Assembly: GCA_030681195.1 (NCBI GenBank)
Contig: JAUXXJ010000045.1
Coordinates: 310,001 to 374,000, forward strand
Reading direction: 5' to 3'
DNA: 64,000 nt
Source of the DNA: Rhodocyclaceae bacterium
Lineage (GTDB): Bacteria > Pseudomonadota > Gammaproteobacteria > Burkholderiales > Rhodocyclaceae
Positions 34,250 through 46,079 of this stretch are shown in pieces. A model generated the notes under the pieces. It did no database searches, was not told the origin of the DNA, and worked only from the letters and a program-made list of their open reading frames with translations. The translations under genes and the position numbers were made by a program. Each line of letters begins with the position of its first letter. Position 1 is the stretch's first letter.

Positions 34250-35134
34250 TCAACCGGCGATAGCAGCTGCGCCACCGACAATTTCCGAAATTTCTTTGGT
34301 GATCGAGGCCTGACGCGCCTTGTTGTAGATCAGCTGCAGTTCTTTGATCACGTTACCTGCGTTGTCCGTGGCTGCCTTCATCGCCACCATTCGCGCCGAC
34401 TGCTCCGAGGCCATGTTTTCGGCCACCGCCTGATAGATCAGCGCCTCGATGTAGCGGATCAGCAGATCATCAATGACGACGCGCGCATCCGGCTCATAGA
34501 GGTAGTCCCAGCTGCCCTTCGGCGTGCCGAGGCGATCACCGGTCAGGGGCAGCAACTGCTCCATCACAGGCTCCTGGCGCATGGTGTTGATGAACTTTGT
34601 GTAGACGATATACACCACATCAAGCTCACCCGCCTGAAAGGCGTCGATCATGACCTTGACCGGCCCGATCAACTTGTCGAGGTGTGGCGTGTCGCCCAGA
34701 TGCACGACGTGCGAAACCACATTGGCACCCAGGCGCTGCATGAAACCCAGCCCCTTGTTGCCGATGCATGTCGCTTTGATGGTCGTTGCACCCGCCGCCT
34801 CCCATTGACGCATCGCATTCAGCGTCATGCGCAGCACGTTGGTGTTCAAACCGCCGCACAAGCCCTTGTCTGTGGACACCACGACGATACCGATGCGCTT
34901 GGGCGCCTGTCCCTCCACCATTTTAGAGAGGAAGGGATGCCGATATTCGGTCACATTAGCGGCCGCGAGGTGCGCGGCCAGGCCGCGAATCTTCTCGCTA
35001 TAGGGTCGGGCAGCACGCATCCGCTCCTGCGCTTTGCGCATTTTGGATGCGGCCACCATCTCCATGGCCTTGGTGATCTTGCGGGTGTTTTGGACCGACT
35101 TGATCTTGGTGCGAATTTCCTTGCCGCCTGCCAT
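34250..35134 (-). CDS. atpG: ATP synthase gamma subunit
   Basis: 294 residues. N-terminal [19 protein letters not shown] and the conserved C-terminal coil ending [15 protein letters not shown] form the rotor shaft. It is between atpA and atpD as in all proteobacterial operons. Confidence 0.98.
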   Translation of the reverse strand: MAGGKEIRTKIKSVQNTRKITKAMEMVAASKMRKAQERMRAARPYSEKIRGLAAHLAAANVTEYRHPFLSKMVEGQAPKRIGIVVVSTDKGLCGGLNTNVLRMTLNAMRQWEAAGATTIKATCIGNKGLGFMQRLGANVVSHVVHLGDTPHLDKLIGPVKVMIDAFQAGELDVVYIVYTKFINTMRQEPVMEQLLPLTGDRLGTPKGSWDYLYEPDARVVIDDLLIRYIEALIYQAVAENMASEQSARMVAMKAATDNAGNVIKELQLIYNKARQASITKEISEIVGGAAAIAG

Positions 35135-35154
35135 GGCGCTCTTCTCCTAGTGGA

Positions 35155-36693
35155 TTAGGCCCAAGTTTTCTTGAACGCAGCAACGGCGCTGGACATTTCG
35201 GCTTCGCCTTCCTTGTCCAAATCGTTGGTCGCGGCAATCTTGTCCATCAGTACGGCATGTTGCTGACGCATGTACTGGTGCAAGGCCGACTCGAAAGCAA
35301 GAATCTTGGCGTTATCGACATCGTCGAGGAAGCCCTGGTTGGCAGCGAACAGCGAAACAGCCATATCAGCCACCGACAGCGGTGCAAACTGAGGCTGCTT
35401 CATCAGTTCGGTGACACGACGACCGCGCTCCAACTGCTTGCGCGTTGCATCGTCAAGGTCAGAAGCGAACTGGGCAAACGCCGCCAGCTCACGATACTGA
35501 GCAAGGGCAAGACGCACGCCGCCGCCTAACTTCTTGATGACCTTGGTCTGCGCAGCACCACCGACGCGCGACACCGAGACACCGGCGTTCATGGCAGGGC
35601 GGACACCCGCGTTGAACAAGTCGCTTTCCAGGAAGATCTGACCGTCAGTAATCGAAATGACGTTGGTCGGTACGAAGGCGGACACGTCGCCGGCCTGCGT
35701 TTCAATCACCGGCAGGGCGGTTAGCGAACCCGTCTTGCCGGTCACCTTGCCGCCGGTATGACGTTCAACCCAGGCTTCGGACACGCGCGCGGCACGCTCC
35801 AGCAGGCGCGAGTGGATGTAGAACACGTCGCCCGGATAGGCTTCGCGACCCGGGGGACGACGCAGCAGCAGGGAGATCTGACGATACGCCCAAGCTTGCT
35901 TGGTCAGGTCGTCATAAATAATCAGGGCATCCATACCGTTGTCGCGGAAGTATTCGCCCATCGTGCAACCGGCGTAGGGCGCCAGGAACTGCATGGCTGC
36001 AGAGTCAGAGGCCGTTGCGGCGACGACGATGGTGTATTCCATCGCGCCCTTCTCTTCGAGTTTCCGCACGACGTTGGCAACGGTCGAAGCCTTCTGACCG
36101 ATCGCCACGTAGATACAGAACATGTTCTGACCTTTTTGGTTGATGATGGTGTCGACCGCCACCGCCGTCTTGCCGGTCTGACGGTCGCCAATGATCAACT
36201 CGCGCTGACCGCGGCCCACCGGCACCATGGAGTCGATCGCCTTGAGGCCCGACTGCACCGGCTGGGACACCGACTTACGCCAGATCACGCCCGGTGCCAC
36301 CTTTTCGACCTTGTCGGTCATCTTGGCGGCGATTGGGCCTTTGCCGTCGATCGGCTCACCCAGCGCATTCACGACGCGACCGAGCAACTCGGGGCCAATT
36401 GGCACTTCGAGAATGCGTCCGGTGCATTTGACCGTATCACCCTCGGTGATGTGCTCATAGTCGCCCATGACCACGGCACCGACAGAGTCGCGCTCAAGGT
36501 TCAGTGCAAGGCCGAAGGTATTGCCGGGAAATTCCAGCATTTCGCCCTGCATCACATCAGCCAGGCCGTGAATGCGGCAGATGCCGTCAGTCACCGATAC
36601 CACCGTGCCTTCATTCTTGGCAGTGGCAGCGAGCTGCATATTCTGGATCCGGCTCTTGATCAGATCGCTGATTTCGGAGGGATTAAGGTTCAT
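35155..36693 (-). CDS. atpA: ATP synthase alpha subunit
   Basis: 512 residues. GDRQTGKT is the nucleotide-binding loop; [15 protein letters not shown] and [16 protein letters not shown] are typical. It is the non-catalytic nucleotide-binding subunit of F1. Confidence 0.99.
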   Translation of the reverse strand: MNLNPSEISDLIKSRIQNMQLAATAKNEGTVVSVTDGICRIHGLADVMQGEMLEFPGNTFGLALNLERDSVGAVVMGDYEHITEGDTVKCTGRILEVPIGPELLGRVVNALGEPIDGKGPIAAKMTDKVEKVAPGVIWRKSVSQPVQSGLKAIDSMVPVGRGQRELIIGDRQTGKTAVAVDTIINQKGQNMFCIYVAIGQKASTVANVVRKLEEKGAMEYTIVVAATASDSAAMQFLAPYAGCTMGEYFRDNGMDALIIYDDLTKQAWAYRQISLLLRRPPGREAYPGDVFYIHSRLLERAARVSEAWVERHTGGKVTGKTGSLTALPVIETQAGDVSAFVPTNVISITDGQIFLESDLFNAGVRPAMNAGVSVSRVGGAAQTKVIKKLGGGVRLALAQYRELAAFAQFASDLDDATRKQLERGRRVTELMKQPQFAPLSVADMAVSLFAANQGFLDDVDNAKILAFESALHQYMRQQHAVLMDKIAATNDLDKEGEAEMSSAVAAFKKTWA

Positions 36694-36702
36694 GAAAAAC
36701 TC

Positions 36703-37236
36703 CTAGTTCTTGAGCGAGACCGCCATGGCGGCGAGTTTGCCGCGGACGGAAGCATCGATAACCTGGTCGCCCAGGGCAATGCGGATACCGCCGATCAGTT
36801 CCGGCGCAATTTCGACGGTTGCCTTGATCTTGCAACCAAATTTGCGCTCCAGATCAGCCACCAGATTTTTAACTTGCGCATCGTCCAGCGGAAAGGCAGA
36901 GCTAACAACGGCTTCGCGCGTATCTTCCTCGGCATTTTTGAGCTGCTCGAAGAGTTCGCTGATTTCTGGCAGAACCGTCAGGCGACGATTCTCGGCCAGC
37001 AAATTGGCAAAGCTGCGCTGCTCGACACTCAGATCGCCAGACACGCCCAGAAAAAGATCGGCGAGTGCTGCCGGTGCAATCCGCGGGTCGGCAATACATT
37101 CGAGCATCTGCGTATCCGCAGAGGCCACTGCCATGCGCGCCAGGGCCCCTTGCCAGGCAGCCAGCGCACCGCCGGCCTTGGCCAGGGCGAAAGCTGCTTC
37201 AGCGTAGGGACGAGCGACGGTGACGTTCTCGGCCAT
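36703..37236 (-). CDS. atpH: ATP synthase delta subunit
   Basis: 177 residues. VARPYAEAAFALAKAGG opens the helical domain and GGIRIALGDQVIDASVRGKLAAM closes the C-terminal domain, both diagnostic. It joins F1 to the b-subunit stator. Confidence 0.96.
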   Translation of the reverse strand: MAENVTVARPYAEAAFALAKAGGALAAWQGALARMAVASADTQMLECIADPRIAPAALADLFLGVSGDLSVEQRSFANLLAENRRLTVLPEISELFEQLKNAEEDTREAVVSSAFPLDDAQVKNLVADLERKFGCKIKATVEIAPELIGGIRIALGDQVIDASVRGKLAAMAVSLKN

Positions 37237-37241
37237 GATGA

Positions 37242-37712
37242 TTACAGTTCCGCTTTCAGCTGGTTGAGCAGATCGGCATGCTTGGCGGCATCGATTTCCT
37301 TGCGGAGAATCCGCTCGGCACCGGCCACGGCCAGCAAGGCGACCTGATCGCGCAAGGCTTCTTTGGCGCGCTGCGCTGCCACACCCGCCTCACCTTCAGC
37401 GGCAGTGCGCGCTGCTGCCACGATGCGGGCTGCTTCGGCTCGCGCCTCATCCAGCACTTGCGCACCCTGACGTTCGGCGCCAGCACGCAGCTCATTGGAT
37501 GTTTCACGCGCCTTGCGCAATTCATCCGTTGCACGACGTTCAGCTAACTGCAGATCGGTTTTCGCTTTGTCCGCCGCCGCCAGACCATCGGCGATCTTGG
37601 ACGCGCGCTCGTCGAGTGCCTTCATGATGGGCGGCCACACGAATTTCATCGTGAACCACGCCAGAATGAAGAACACAACCAGCTGTGCGAATAGCGTTGC
37701 GTTCAGATTCAC
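37242..37712 (-). CDS. atpF: ATP synthase b subunit
   Basis: 156 residues. One N-terminal membrane helix ([20 protein letters not shown]), then a long charged coiled coil. It is the peripheral stalk of F0. Spacing to atpH is five bases. Confidence 0.97.
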   Translation of the reverse strand: MNLNATLFAQLVVFFILAWFTMKFVWPPIMKALDERASKIADGLAAADKAKTDLQLAERRATDELRKARETSNELRAGAERQGAQVLDEARAEAARIVAAARTAAEGEAGVAAQRAKEALRDQVALLAVAGAERILRKEIDAAKHADLLNQLKAEL

Positions 37713-37747
37713 GGTTTCGCTCCTTTAAGCGTTTAAAGGGGAGCCGC

Positions 37748-38038
<291 letters not shown>

Positions 38039-38045
38039 TTAAAAC

Positions 38046-39219
<1,174 letters not shown>

Positions 39220-39236
39220 AACTGCAAAACCCCGCG

Positions 39237-39265
39237 ACTATAGATCGAAAGATGGAATAAGTCAA
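39237..39265 (-). promoter_or_regulatory. Sigma-70 promoter of atp operon
   Basis: On the minus strand TTGACT (39265-39260), a 17-base spacer and TATAGT (39242-39237), 17 bases before the atpI GTG. Confidence 0.82.
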
Positions 39266-39299
39266 TAGAATTTCTGCAGTGCAACATACTTATCCTCCT

Positions 39300-40151
39300 T
39301 CAATCGCGCAGGCGCTTCAGGATGCCCTCCAGTTGATCAAGACTGGAAAAACGAATGGTCAGAGCACCCACCCCCTTGCGATTGGCCGCCACACTGACGA
39401 CCGCACCAATGGCATCCGCCAACTCCTCCTCAAGACGCACCAGATCGCGACTCTTGTCCTGCATTGCCTTGTGCGCCGGCGGATGCAGTTCGCGCGCCAC
39501 GCGGCGCTCGGTTTCTCGCACCGAATAGCCCTTGTCGGCCACCTCAGCCGCCAGCCGGCCCTGCTCATGCTTCGGTGCCGCCAGAATGGCGCGCGCATGG
39601 CCCATCTCGATATCACCCGCCATCAGCAAGTCCTGCGCCGGCTTGGCCAATTGCAGCAAACGCAGCAGGTTGGAAGCCGCCGAACGCGAACGCCCGACCG
39701 CATCGGCCGCCTGCTGATGGGTCATACCAAACTCGTCGATCAGACGCTGCAGACCCGCCGCCTCTTCGAGCGGGTTCAAATCCTCGCGCTGGATGTTCTC
39801 GATCAGCGACATCGCCAGCGCCGCATCATCAGGGATGTCGCGAATCAGCACCGCCACCTCGGTCAGCCCGGCAATCTGCGAGGCCCGCCAGCGTCGCTCA
39901 CCGGCAATGATCTCGTAGCGACCGTTGTCGACAGGGCGCACGGAGATCGGCTGAATCAGACCCTGCGCCTTGATCGACGCCGCCAGATCTTCCAGCGAAC
40001 CCGGGTCCATGCGCGTACGCGGCTGGTACTTGCCCGGCTGCAGGCTGCCAATCGGCAAGGTTTCCTGACGCTGTGACTCTGCCGTCTCGGCATTGCCCGC
40101 CAGCAACACATCCAGGCCGCGGCCCAGCCCCTTCATCTTTGGTGGATTCAC
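39300..40151 (-). CDS. parB: Chromosome partitioning protein ParB
   Basis: 283 residues from a GTG at 40151 that overlaps the parA stop as GTGA and has GCAGGAA before it; an ATG at 40136 (MKGLGRGLDVLLAG) is the alternative. GERRWRASQIAGL is the CTPase box, and the helix-turn-helix is in MTHQQAADAVGRSRSAASN. ParB binds parS and spreads to load SMC. Two parS sites lie 3.4 kb upstream at 43.5 kb. Confidence 0.97.
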   Translation of the reverse strand: MNPPKMKGLGRGLDVLLAGNAETAESQRQETLPIGSLQPGKYQPRTRMDPGSLEDLAASIKAQGLIQPISVRPVDNGRYEIIAGERRWRASQIAGLTEVAVLIRDIPDDAALAMSLIENIQREDLNPLEEAAGLQRLIDEFGMTHQQAADAVGRSRSAASNLLRLLQLAKPAQDLLMAGDIEMGHARAILAAPKHEQGRLAAEVADKGYSVRETERRVARELHPPAHKAMQDKSRDLVRLEEELADAIGAVVSVAANRKGVGALTIRFSSLDQLEGILKRLRD

Positions 40152-40927
40152 GATTCCTGCTCCCATGTATTAACGCGTTCGATCATTTCCTTGGCAAACG
40201 CCAGATAGGCCTGCGCGCCCTTCGAGGCCTTGTCGAACAGAACCCCCGGCACGCCGTAGGAGGGTGCCTCGGCCAGCCTTACGTTGCGCGGCACCAGCGT
40301 CTTGAACACCTTGTCGCCAAAATGCTCCTCAAGCTGCATCGACACCTGATTCGACAAGGTCGAGCGCGGGTCGTACATCACGCGCAGCAGACCGATGATC
40401 TTGAGGTCGCGGTTCAGATTCTTGTGCACCTTCTTGATGGTGTTGACCAAGTCAGACAAACCTTCGAGCGCGTAGTACTCGCACTGCATCGGGATGATCA
40501 CCCCATGCGCCGCACACAGGCCATTCAGCGTCAGCATCGACAACGACGGCGGACAGTCGATCAGCACGAAGTCGTAATCATGGCGGCACTCCTGCAGGAC
40601 ACCCTTGAGGCGCATCTCGCGCAGATCGAGATTCACCAGCTCGACCTCGGCGCCCGCCAGATCGCGGTTGGCCGGAAGCACATCGAAAGCAGCGGATGGA
40701 GAAGTCTGGCGCACCTCGGCCAGCGGCTTGAGCCCCACCAGCAACTGATACACCGAACGCGTCAGCCCCCGCTTGTCGATGCCGCAGCCCATGGTGGCGT
40801 TACCTTGTGGATCGAGGTCGACCAGCAAGGTGCGCTTGCCGGCCAACGCGAGGGCGGCCGCCAGATTGACCGAAGTGGTGGTCTTGCCGACCCCGCCTTT
40901 TTGGTTGGCGATGGCAAAAATATGCAT
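40148..40927 (-). CDS. parA: Chromosome partitioning ATPase ParA (Soj)
   Basis: 259 residues. Walker A NQKGGVGKTTTSVNLA, VDLDPQGNATMG and IDCPPSLSMLTLNG are ParA signatures. It moves ParB-bound origins apart. It overlaps rsmG (TGATG) and parB (GTGA), so mnmG-rsmG-parA-parB is a tightly coupled operon. Confidence 0.97.
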   Translation of the reverse strand: MHIFAIANQKGGVGKTTTSVNLAAALALAGKRTLLVDLDPQGNATMGCGIDKRGLTRSVYQLLVGLKPLAEVRQTSPSAAFDVLPANRDLAGAEVELVNLDLREMRLKGVLQECRHDYDFVLIDCPPSLSMLTLNGLCAAHGVIIPMQCEYYALEGLSDLVNTIKKVHKNLNRDLKIIGLLRVMYDPRSTLSNQVSMQLEEHFGDKVFKTLVPRNVRLAEAPSYGVPGVLFDKASKGAQAYLAFAKEMIERVNTWEQES

Positions 40928-41547
40928 CAGTTTTTCTCCAGTTGAAGCAGGTGACGCTCGGCATCGAGGCCGGGAACGACAAGCGGGTGACTCGCCACAA
41001 CCCGCCAGTTATCTGGCAGTGCTGCAATTTCGTCGGCAGGATACGCGCCCTTCATCGCCCACAGGGTGGTCGACAAATGACCGGCCAAGGCGACAAAATC
41101 CGCCAGACTCGCAAAAGCACGGGAAATCACGCCATCAAACCCTTCGGTAAAGGCTTCGACACGGCCGCAGTGAATACTCACGTTAGTCAGTCCCAGTTCG
41201 ATCTTGGCCTGACGCTGAAAGGCGGCTTTTTTCTCGACTGTTTCGACCGACGTCACTTGCCAGTCGGGCCGAGCCATCGCCAGCACAAGCCCAGGCAGAC
41301 CGGCACCGCTGCCAACGTCGGCCAGACGCAGAGCATGCCGTCCTGCCAACGCCGACTTTTGCAAAATCGGCAATGCAGACAATGAGTCAAGCAGATGATG
41401 CGTCACCATCTCCGCCGGATCACGGATGGCGGTGAGGTTGAAGGTCTTATTCCATTTGGCCAGCAGGCCCAGATAAGCGGTCAGCTTTTCTTCTGCCTCC
41501 GCAGGCAGCGACAGGCCCAGCGCAGCAATTCCCGTTTTCAGGTTCAT
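40927..41547 (-). CDS. rsmG: 16S rRNA (guanine-527-N7)-methyltransferase RsmG
   Basis: 206 residues. The SAM-binding motif is [14 protein letters not shown] (77-90). It methylates G527 of 16S rRNA. Its start overlaps mnmG (ATGA). A dispersed repeat encodes residues 63-71 (QKSALAGRH), directly before motif I, and appears to lengthen that loop compared with E. coli RsmG. Confidence 0.95.
   Translation of the reverse strand: MNLKTGIAALGLSLPAEAEEKLTAYLGLLAKWNKTFNLTAIRDPAEMVTHHLLDSLSALPILQKSALAGRHALRLADVGSGAGLPGLVLAMARPDWQVTSVETVEKKAAFQRQAKIELGLTNVSIHCGRVEAFTEGFDGVISRAFASLADFVALAGHLSTTLWAMKGAYPADEIAALPDNWRVVASHPLVVPGLDAERHLLQLEKN
41337..41360 (-). repeat. 24-bp dispersed repeat, copy 14 (inside rsmG)
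   Basis: Minus strand: AAAAGTCGGCGTTG then GCAGGACGGC, followed by AT. In frame QKSALAGRH. Confidence 0.92.
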
Positions 41548-43424
41548 GCCCGCCCTCGCAGCTTTTTCAGATAGACCAGCAAAATCGAAATCGCCGCCGG
41601 CGTGACCCCCTGAATGCGGCTGGCCTGACCCACCGTCGCCGGACGATGTTGAGCAAGGCGCTGACGCACTTCGATGGAAAGACCGTTGAGCGTCGCGTAG
41701 TCAAGGTCCGCCGGAATCGCCATACCTTCCTGCGCCGCCATCTTCGTCACATCCTCTTTCTGGCGCTCGATGTAGCCGTGATACTTGGCCTGGATATCCA
41801 CCTGTTCGATGACATCCGCTGCTTCCAGCGGTACGCCCGCCCCGGGCAGCGTCATTAATTTCTCATAGCCGACCTCGGGACGCCGCAATAACTCGAACAG
41901 GCTGTATTCGCGCTCGATCGGTTTACCCAGCACTCTTTCCACCTCATGCATGGCGACCACGTTGGGGTTGATCCATACGCCCTTGAGCCGCTCAGCCTCG
42001 GCGCTAATCGCATCGCGCTTGCGGTTAAACACCTCCCAGCGCACATCGTCGACCAGACCCAGTTTGCGACCGGCTTCGGTCAGCCGCAAGTCGGCATTAT
42101 CTTCGCGCAGCGAAAGCCGATACTCGGCACGGCTGGTAAACATGCGATAAGGCTCGGTCACGCCGCGCGTGATCAGGTCATCGGCCATCACGCCCAGATA
42201 AGCTTCATCGCGCCGCGGCCACCAGCCATCGCGTCCCTGCGCCTGACGTGCGGCATTCAGGCCGGCGAGCAAGCCCTGCGCCGCCGCCTCCTCATAACCG
42301 GTGGTGCCATTGATCTGGCCGGCAAAAAACAGACCGCCGATGGCCTGCGTTTCGAAGGTCGCCTTTAAGCCGCGCGGATCGAAGTAATCGTACTCGATGG
42401 CATAGCCGGGGCGTGTGATGTGGCAACACGCCAGCCCCGGAATCGAGCGCACCAGATCGAGCTGGACATCGAAGGGCAGACTGGTCGAGATGCCCTGCGG
42501 GTAGTACTCGTGCGTCGATAGCCCCTCGGGTTCAAGGAAAACCTGATGCGAGTCCTTGCCGGCAAATTTGTGTATCTTGTCTTCAATGGAAGGACAGTAG
42601 CGCGGACCAATGCCTTCAATAACCCCGGTGAACATCGGCGAACGATCAAGGCCGCCGCGAATGATGTCATGGGTTCGCGCATTGGTGTGGGCGATCCAGC
42701 ACGGCACCTGGCGCGGGTGCTGGGCACGATTGCCCAGGAAAGAAAACACCGGCACAGGATCGTCGCCCGGTTGCTCCTGCAGCACTGAAAAGTCGATGGT
42801 CTTACCATCCAGACGCGGCGGCGTTCCGGTCTTGAGACGGCCCACCGGCAGCTTCAACTCACGCAGCCGCGCCGCCAGCGAGAGGGATGGAGGATCGCCA
42901 AAACGGCCGGCGCGGTAGCTTTCCAGCCCGACATGCACCAGGCCATTCAGAAACGTACCGGCCGTCAGCACCACCGTGCCCGCCTCAAAATGCACCCCAA
43001 GCTGCGTGACCACGCCCGTGACGCGCTCACCACTGACCACGATATCGTCCGCCGCCTGCTGGAACAGGGTCAGGTTCGGCTGGTTTTCCAGACGCGCACG
43101 AATCGCCTCGCGATACAAGGCGCGATCCGCCTGTGCCCGCGTCGCCCTGACCGCTGGCCCCTTCGACGCATTCAGGGTACGAAACTGGATGCCGGCTTCG
43201 TCGGTGGCTGCCGCCATGGCACCGCCCAGCGCATCTACTTCCCTGACCAGATGCCCCTTGCCGATGCCGCCGATAGAGGGGTTGCAGGACATCGCACCCA
43301 GTGTCTCGATGTTGTGGGTCAGCAGCAGCGTCTGCGCGCCCATACGCGCCGCCGCCAGTGCCGCCTCGGTGCCAGCATGGCCGCCGCCAATCACAATCAC
43401 ATCAAATCGCTTGGGGAAAATCAT
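41544..43424 (-). CDS. mnmG: tRNA uridine-5-carboxymethylaminomethyl modification enzyme MnmG (GidA)
   Basis: 626 residues. FAD-binding [36 protein letters not shown] and [15 protein letters not shown] are MnmG blocks. With MnmE it modifies the wobble uridine of tRNAs. The sequence before its ATG lacks a Shine-Dalgarno: a dispersed repeat ends four bases from the start. Two parS sites lie 76 and 104 bases upstream. Confidence 0.98.
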   Translation of the reverse strand: MIFPKRFDVIVIGGGHAGTEAALAAARMGAQTLLLTHNIETLGAMSCNPSIGGIGKGHLVREVDALGGAMAAATDEAGIQFRTLNASKGPAVRATRAQADRALYREAIRARLENQPNLTLFQQAADDIVVSGERVTGVVTQLGVHFEAGTVVLTAGTFLNGLVHVGLESYRAGRFGDPPSLSLAARLRELKLPVGRLKTGTPPRLDGKTIDFSVLQEQPGDDPVPVFSFLGNRAQHPRQVPCWIAHTNARTHDIIRGGLDRSPMFTGVIEGIGPRYCPSIEDKIHKFAGKDSHQVFLEPEGLSTHEYYPQGISTSLPFDVQLDLVRSIPGLACCHITRPGYAIEYDYFDPRGLKATFETQAIGGLFFAGQINGTTGYEEAAAQGLLAGLNAARQAQGRDGWWPRRDEAYLGVMADDLITRGVTEPYRMFTSRAEYRLSLREDNADLRLTEAGRKLGLVDDVRWEVFNRKRDAISAEAERLKGVWINPNVVAMHEVERVLGKPIEREYSLFELLRRPEVGYEKLMTLPGAGVPLEAADVIEQVDIQAKYHGYIERQKEDVTKMAAQEGMAIPADLDYATLNGLSIEVRQRLAQHRPATVGQASRIQGVTPAAISILLVYLKKLRGRA

Positions 43425-43428
43425 GGGG

Positions 43429-43452
43429 AAAAGTCGGCGCTGGCGGGACGGC
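43429..43452 (+). repeat. 24-bp dispersed repeat, copy 15 (mnmG leader)
   Basis: Exact majority sequence, AAAAGTCGGCGCTG then GCGGGACGGC. It ends four bases from the mnmG start codon on the opposite strand and takes the place of a ribosome binding site. Confidence 0.93.
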
Positions 43453-43499
43453 GTAAAGAAGGGGGCGAATCATACCCTGAAGAAAACTCACACTAAAAT

Positions 43500-43515
43500 T
43501 GTTTCACGTGAAACC
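43500..43515. other. parS site 1
   Basis: Contains the perfect 14-bp palindrome GTTTCACGTGAAAC (43501-43514), matching the ParB-binding parS consensus at 15 of 16 positions. It lies at the head of the mnmG-rsmG-parA-parB operon. Confidence 0.95.
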
Positions 43516-43527
43516 CAGTTGCCCCAT

Positions 43528-43543
43528 GGTTTCACGTGAAACA
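43528..43543. other. parS site 2
   Basis: A second GTTTCACGTGAAAC (43529-43542), 14 bases from the first and three bases from the livF stop. The paired sites make this a likely origin-proximal ParB loading point. Confidence 0.95.
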
Positions 43544-43545
43544 AA

Positions 43546-44295
43546 TCAATCCTTTTTGCCGCCCAGCCCCAGGTAGGCCTCGACCACCTTGGGGTCATCC
43601 TCAAGCTGATCTGACGGACCTTCAAGGGCAATCTCGCCAGTCTCCAGCACATAACCGTAATCGGAGACCTGCAGGGCGGCGCGCGCATTCTGTTCGACCA
43701 GCAGGATGGCCACCCCCAGCTTGCGCAGGTCTGCAATCACGCGAAAGATCTCGCGCACAATCAACGGTGCCAGACCGAGGCTCGGCTCGTCGAGCATCAA
43801 CAACTTGGGTTGTGCCATCAGCGCCCGGCCGACGGCCAGCATCTGGCGCTCTCCACCAGACAGGGTGCCGGCCATCTGCTGGTGGCGCTCCTTGAGACGC
43901 GGGAAGATCGTATAAACCTTTTCCAGCGTCTGCGCCTCATCGCGGAAGCCGAGACGGCGGCGCATGAAAGCACCCAGCAACAAGTTGTCCGCCACACTCA
44001 TCTCGCCGAACAGTTCGCGCTTCTCAGGCACCAGCGTCATGCCGCGCGCCACCATCTGCTCGATATCGACATGGGCATAAGCATCGCCCTGATAGCTGAC
44101 GCTGCCCCGATTGAACGGCAGCACACCCATGATGGCCGAAAGCAGCGTCGTCTTGCCGGCGCCATTCGGCCCGATCACCGTCACGATTTCGCCGGGGCGC
44201 ACCTTGAGCGAGACATGATGCAACGCCTCGACCTTGCCATAGGACACGCACAGGTCACTCACTTCGAGAATGGGCGCTACCATGGCTTCGCTCAT
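43546..44295 (-). CDS. livF: Branched-chain amino-acid ABC transporter ATP-binding protein LivF
   Basis: 249 residues. Walker A GPNGAGKTTLL, signature LSGGERQMLAVGRALM and Walker B LLMLDEPSLGLAP. It powers uptake of Leu/Ile/Val or related amides. It overlaps livMG by ATGA and ends the liv operon just before parS site 2. Confidence 0.94.
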   Translation of the reverse strand: MSEAMVAPILEVSDLCVSYGKVEALHHVSLKVRPGEIVTVIGPNGAGKTTLLSAIMGVLPFNRGSVSYQGDAYAHVDIEQMVARGMTLVPEKRELFGEMSVADNLLLGAFMRRRLGFRDEAQTLEKVYTIFPRLKERHQQMAGTLSGGERQMLAVGRALMAQPKLLMLDEPSLGLAPLIVREIFRVIADLRKLGVAILLVEQNARAALQVSDYGYVLETGEIALEGPSDQLEDDPKVVEAYLGLGGKKD

Positions 44296-46079
44296 TCCAC
44301 ACCACCGAGATAAGCCTCGATCACGGCCGGATCACTCTGCACCGCATGCGGCAGACCCTCGGCGATCTTCTTGCCGAACTCCATCACCACCACGCGATCG
44401 GCCAGATCCATGACGAACTCCATGTCGTGCTCGACCAGCAGGATGCCCATGCCTTCGGCACGTAACTGTTTCAGCAACTCGGCCAGCGCCTGCTTTTCCA
44501 TGAAGCGCAATCCCGCCGCCGGTTCATCCAGCAGCAGCAGACAGGGATCGGCCGCCAGTGCCCGGGCAATCTCGACGATGCGCTGCTTGCCCAGCGGCAG
44601 GCTGCCCGCCGCATCCTGCAGATGCTCACCCAGCCCGACGCGCTGACAATGCCGCGCCGCCTCGGCCAGCAGGCAATGCTCTTCCTCACGCTCCAGATGC
44701 AGCATCGCCGCCGGCACACCATGCTTGCCGCGCATGTGGGCACCGAGCGCCACGTTTTCCAGCACCGTCATGCCGGCCAGCAGTCGCACATGTTGGAAGG
44801 TGCGGCTCATGCCCATGCGTGCGATCATGCGTGACGTGTGACCATCGACGCGCTCACCCATGAAGCGCACCTCGCCGGCCGTCGGTGGATTGACGCCCGT
44901 CACCAGATTGAAGAAGGTCGACTTGCCGGCACCATTCGGGCCGATCAGTGCCAAGATCTCGCCAGCATTCACGTGCAGGCTCATATGGTCGTTGGCGACC
45001 AACCCACCGAACTGTTTGATGGCATCCTTGACCTCCAGAAGGGGCGACCCGACGGCCGGAACGGGACGGCGAGGTAGTGGGGGCGCATCTCTATGCCGTT
45101 CCGCCAGCGCCGACTTTTCCGGCAGCCAGCGCACCAGCCACGGCCACAATCCATCGCGGGCGCGATGCAAAACAACAATCATCAGCAGGCCGAAGGCGAT
45201 CACCTCAAAATTGCCGGTCGCGCCAAACAACTGCGGGAGCAGATCCTGCAGCCATTGTTTAAGCACCGTGATCAGCGCCGCACCGACCAGCGCCCCCCAG
45301 ACATAAGCCGCGCCGCCAATCACCGCCATGAACAAATACTCGATGCCGATGTGCAAGCCGAACGGGGTGGGATTGACGAAACGTTGCAGGTGGGCATACA
45401 GCCAGCCCGACAGACAGGCGAACAGCGCCGCGATCAGGAAGATGATGGTCTTGGTGCGCGCCGTATCGACCCCCATCGCCTCGGCCATCACCACGCCGCC
45501 CTTGAGCGCACGAATCGCACGCCCGGCCCGCGAGTCGAGCAGGTTATGCGTCAGCCACACAGCCGCCAGCAGCACCGCCCAGATCAGATAGTAATAGTGG
45601 CGCCCATCTCGCAACTCGATACCGGCGATGGACAGGGTCGGAATCCCGCTGATGCCGGTATGCCCGCCGAGAAACTGCAGGTTGCCGAACAGGAAGTAGA
45701 GCGAGATCCCCCAGGCAATCGTCCCCAGCGGCAGATAGTGGCCGGACAGGCGCAAGGTCAGCACGCCCAGCAGGAGGGCGACGGCCGCCGTGACCAGCAA
45801 ACCCGCCAACAACCCCCCCCAGGGATTGGCCAGGGGGAGCAGCCAGGCCGGCAGATCAGTTGCCGTCGTCAGCGCCGCCGTCGCATAGGCGCCGAGACCC
45901 ACAAAGGCCGCCTGACCAAAGGAGGTCAGACCGCCGACCCCCGTCAACAACACCAGCCCGAGTGCCACCAGCGCATACAGGCCGATATAGTTGAGCAACG
46001 TGATGTAGAACTCGGGCAGCACCAGCGGCCCGAGGCCAAGGAGGACAACAAAAACGATCAAGAGGTGCCGGGACGTCAT
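44292..46079 (-). CDS. Fused LivM permease-LivG ATPase of branched-chain amino-acid ABC transporter
   Basis: 595 residues. Residues 1-315 are LivM permease (about eight helices, [19 protein letters not shown]). Residues about 345-595 are LivG, with Walker [12 protein letters not shown], signature-like [16 protein letters not shown] and Walker [12 protein letters not shown]. Fused forms occur in betaproteobacteria. A dispersed repeat encodes EKSALAERH (residues 320-328) in the domain linker. The fusion is in frame with no stop and so is real in this window. Confidence 0.93.
   Translation of the reverse strand: MTSRHLLIVFVVLLGLGPLVLPEFYITLLNYIGLYALVALGLVLLTGVGGLTSFGQAAFVGLGAYATAALTTATDLPAWLLPLANPWGGLLAGLLVTAAVALLLGVLTLRLSGHYLPLGTIAWGISLYFLFGNLQFLGGHTGISGIPTLSIAGIELRDGRHYYYLIWAVLLAAVWLTHNLLDSRAGRAIRALKGGVVMAEAMGVDTARTKTIIFLIAALFACLSGWLYAHLQRFVNPTPFGLHIGIEYLFMAVIGGAAYVWGALVGAALITVLKQWLQDLLPQLFGATGNFEVIAFGLLMIVVLHRARDGLWPWLVRWLPEKSALAERHRDAPPLPRRPVPAVGSPLLEVKDAIKQFGGLVANDHMSLHVNAGEILALIGPNGAGKSTFFNLVTGVNPPTAGEVRFMGERVDGHTSRMIARMGMSRTFQHVRLLAGMTVLENVALGAHMRGKHGVPAAMLHLEREEEHCLLAEAARHCQRVGLGEHLQDAAGSLPLGKQRIVEIARALAADPCLLLLDEPAAGLRFMEKQALAELLKQLRAEGMGILLVEHDMEFVMDLADRVVVMEFGKKIAEGLPHAVQSDPAVIEAYLGGVE
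45095..45118 (-). repeat. 24-bp dispersed repeat, copy 16 (LivM-LivG linker)
   Basis: Minus strand: AAAAGTCGGCGCTG then GCGGAACGGC, followed by AT. In frame EKSALAERH. Confidence 0.88.

Noticed and set aside
35758-37347. A 529-codon open frame opposite atpA/atpH
   Set aside because: It is antisense to fully conserved ATP synthase genes.
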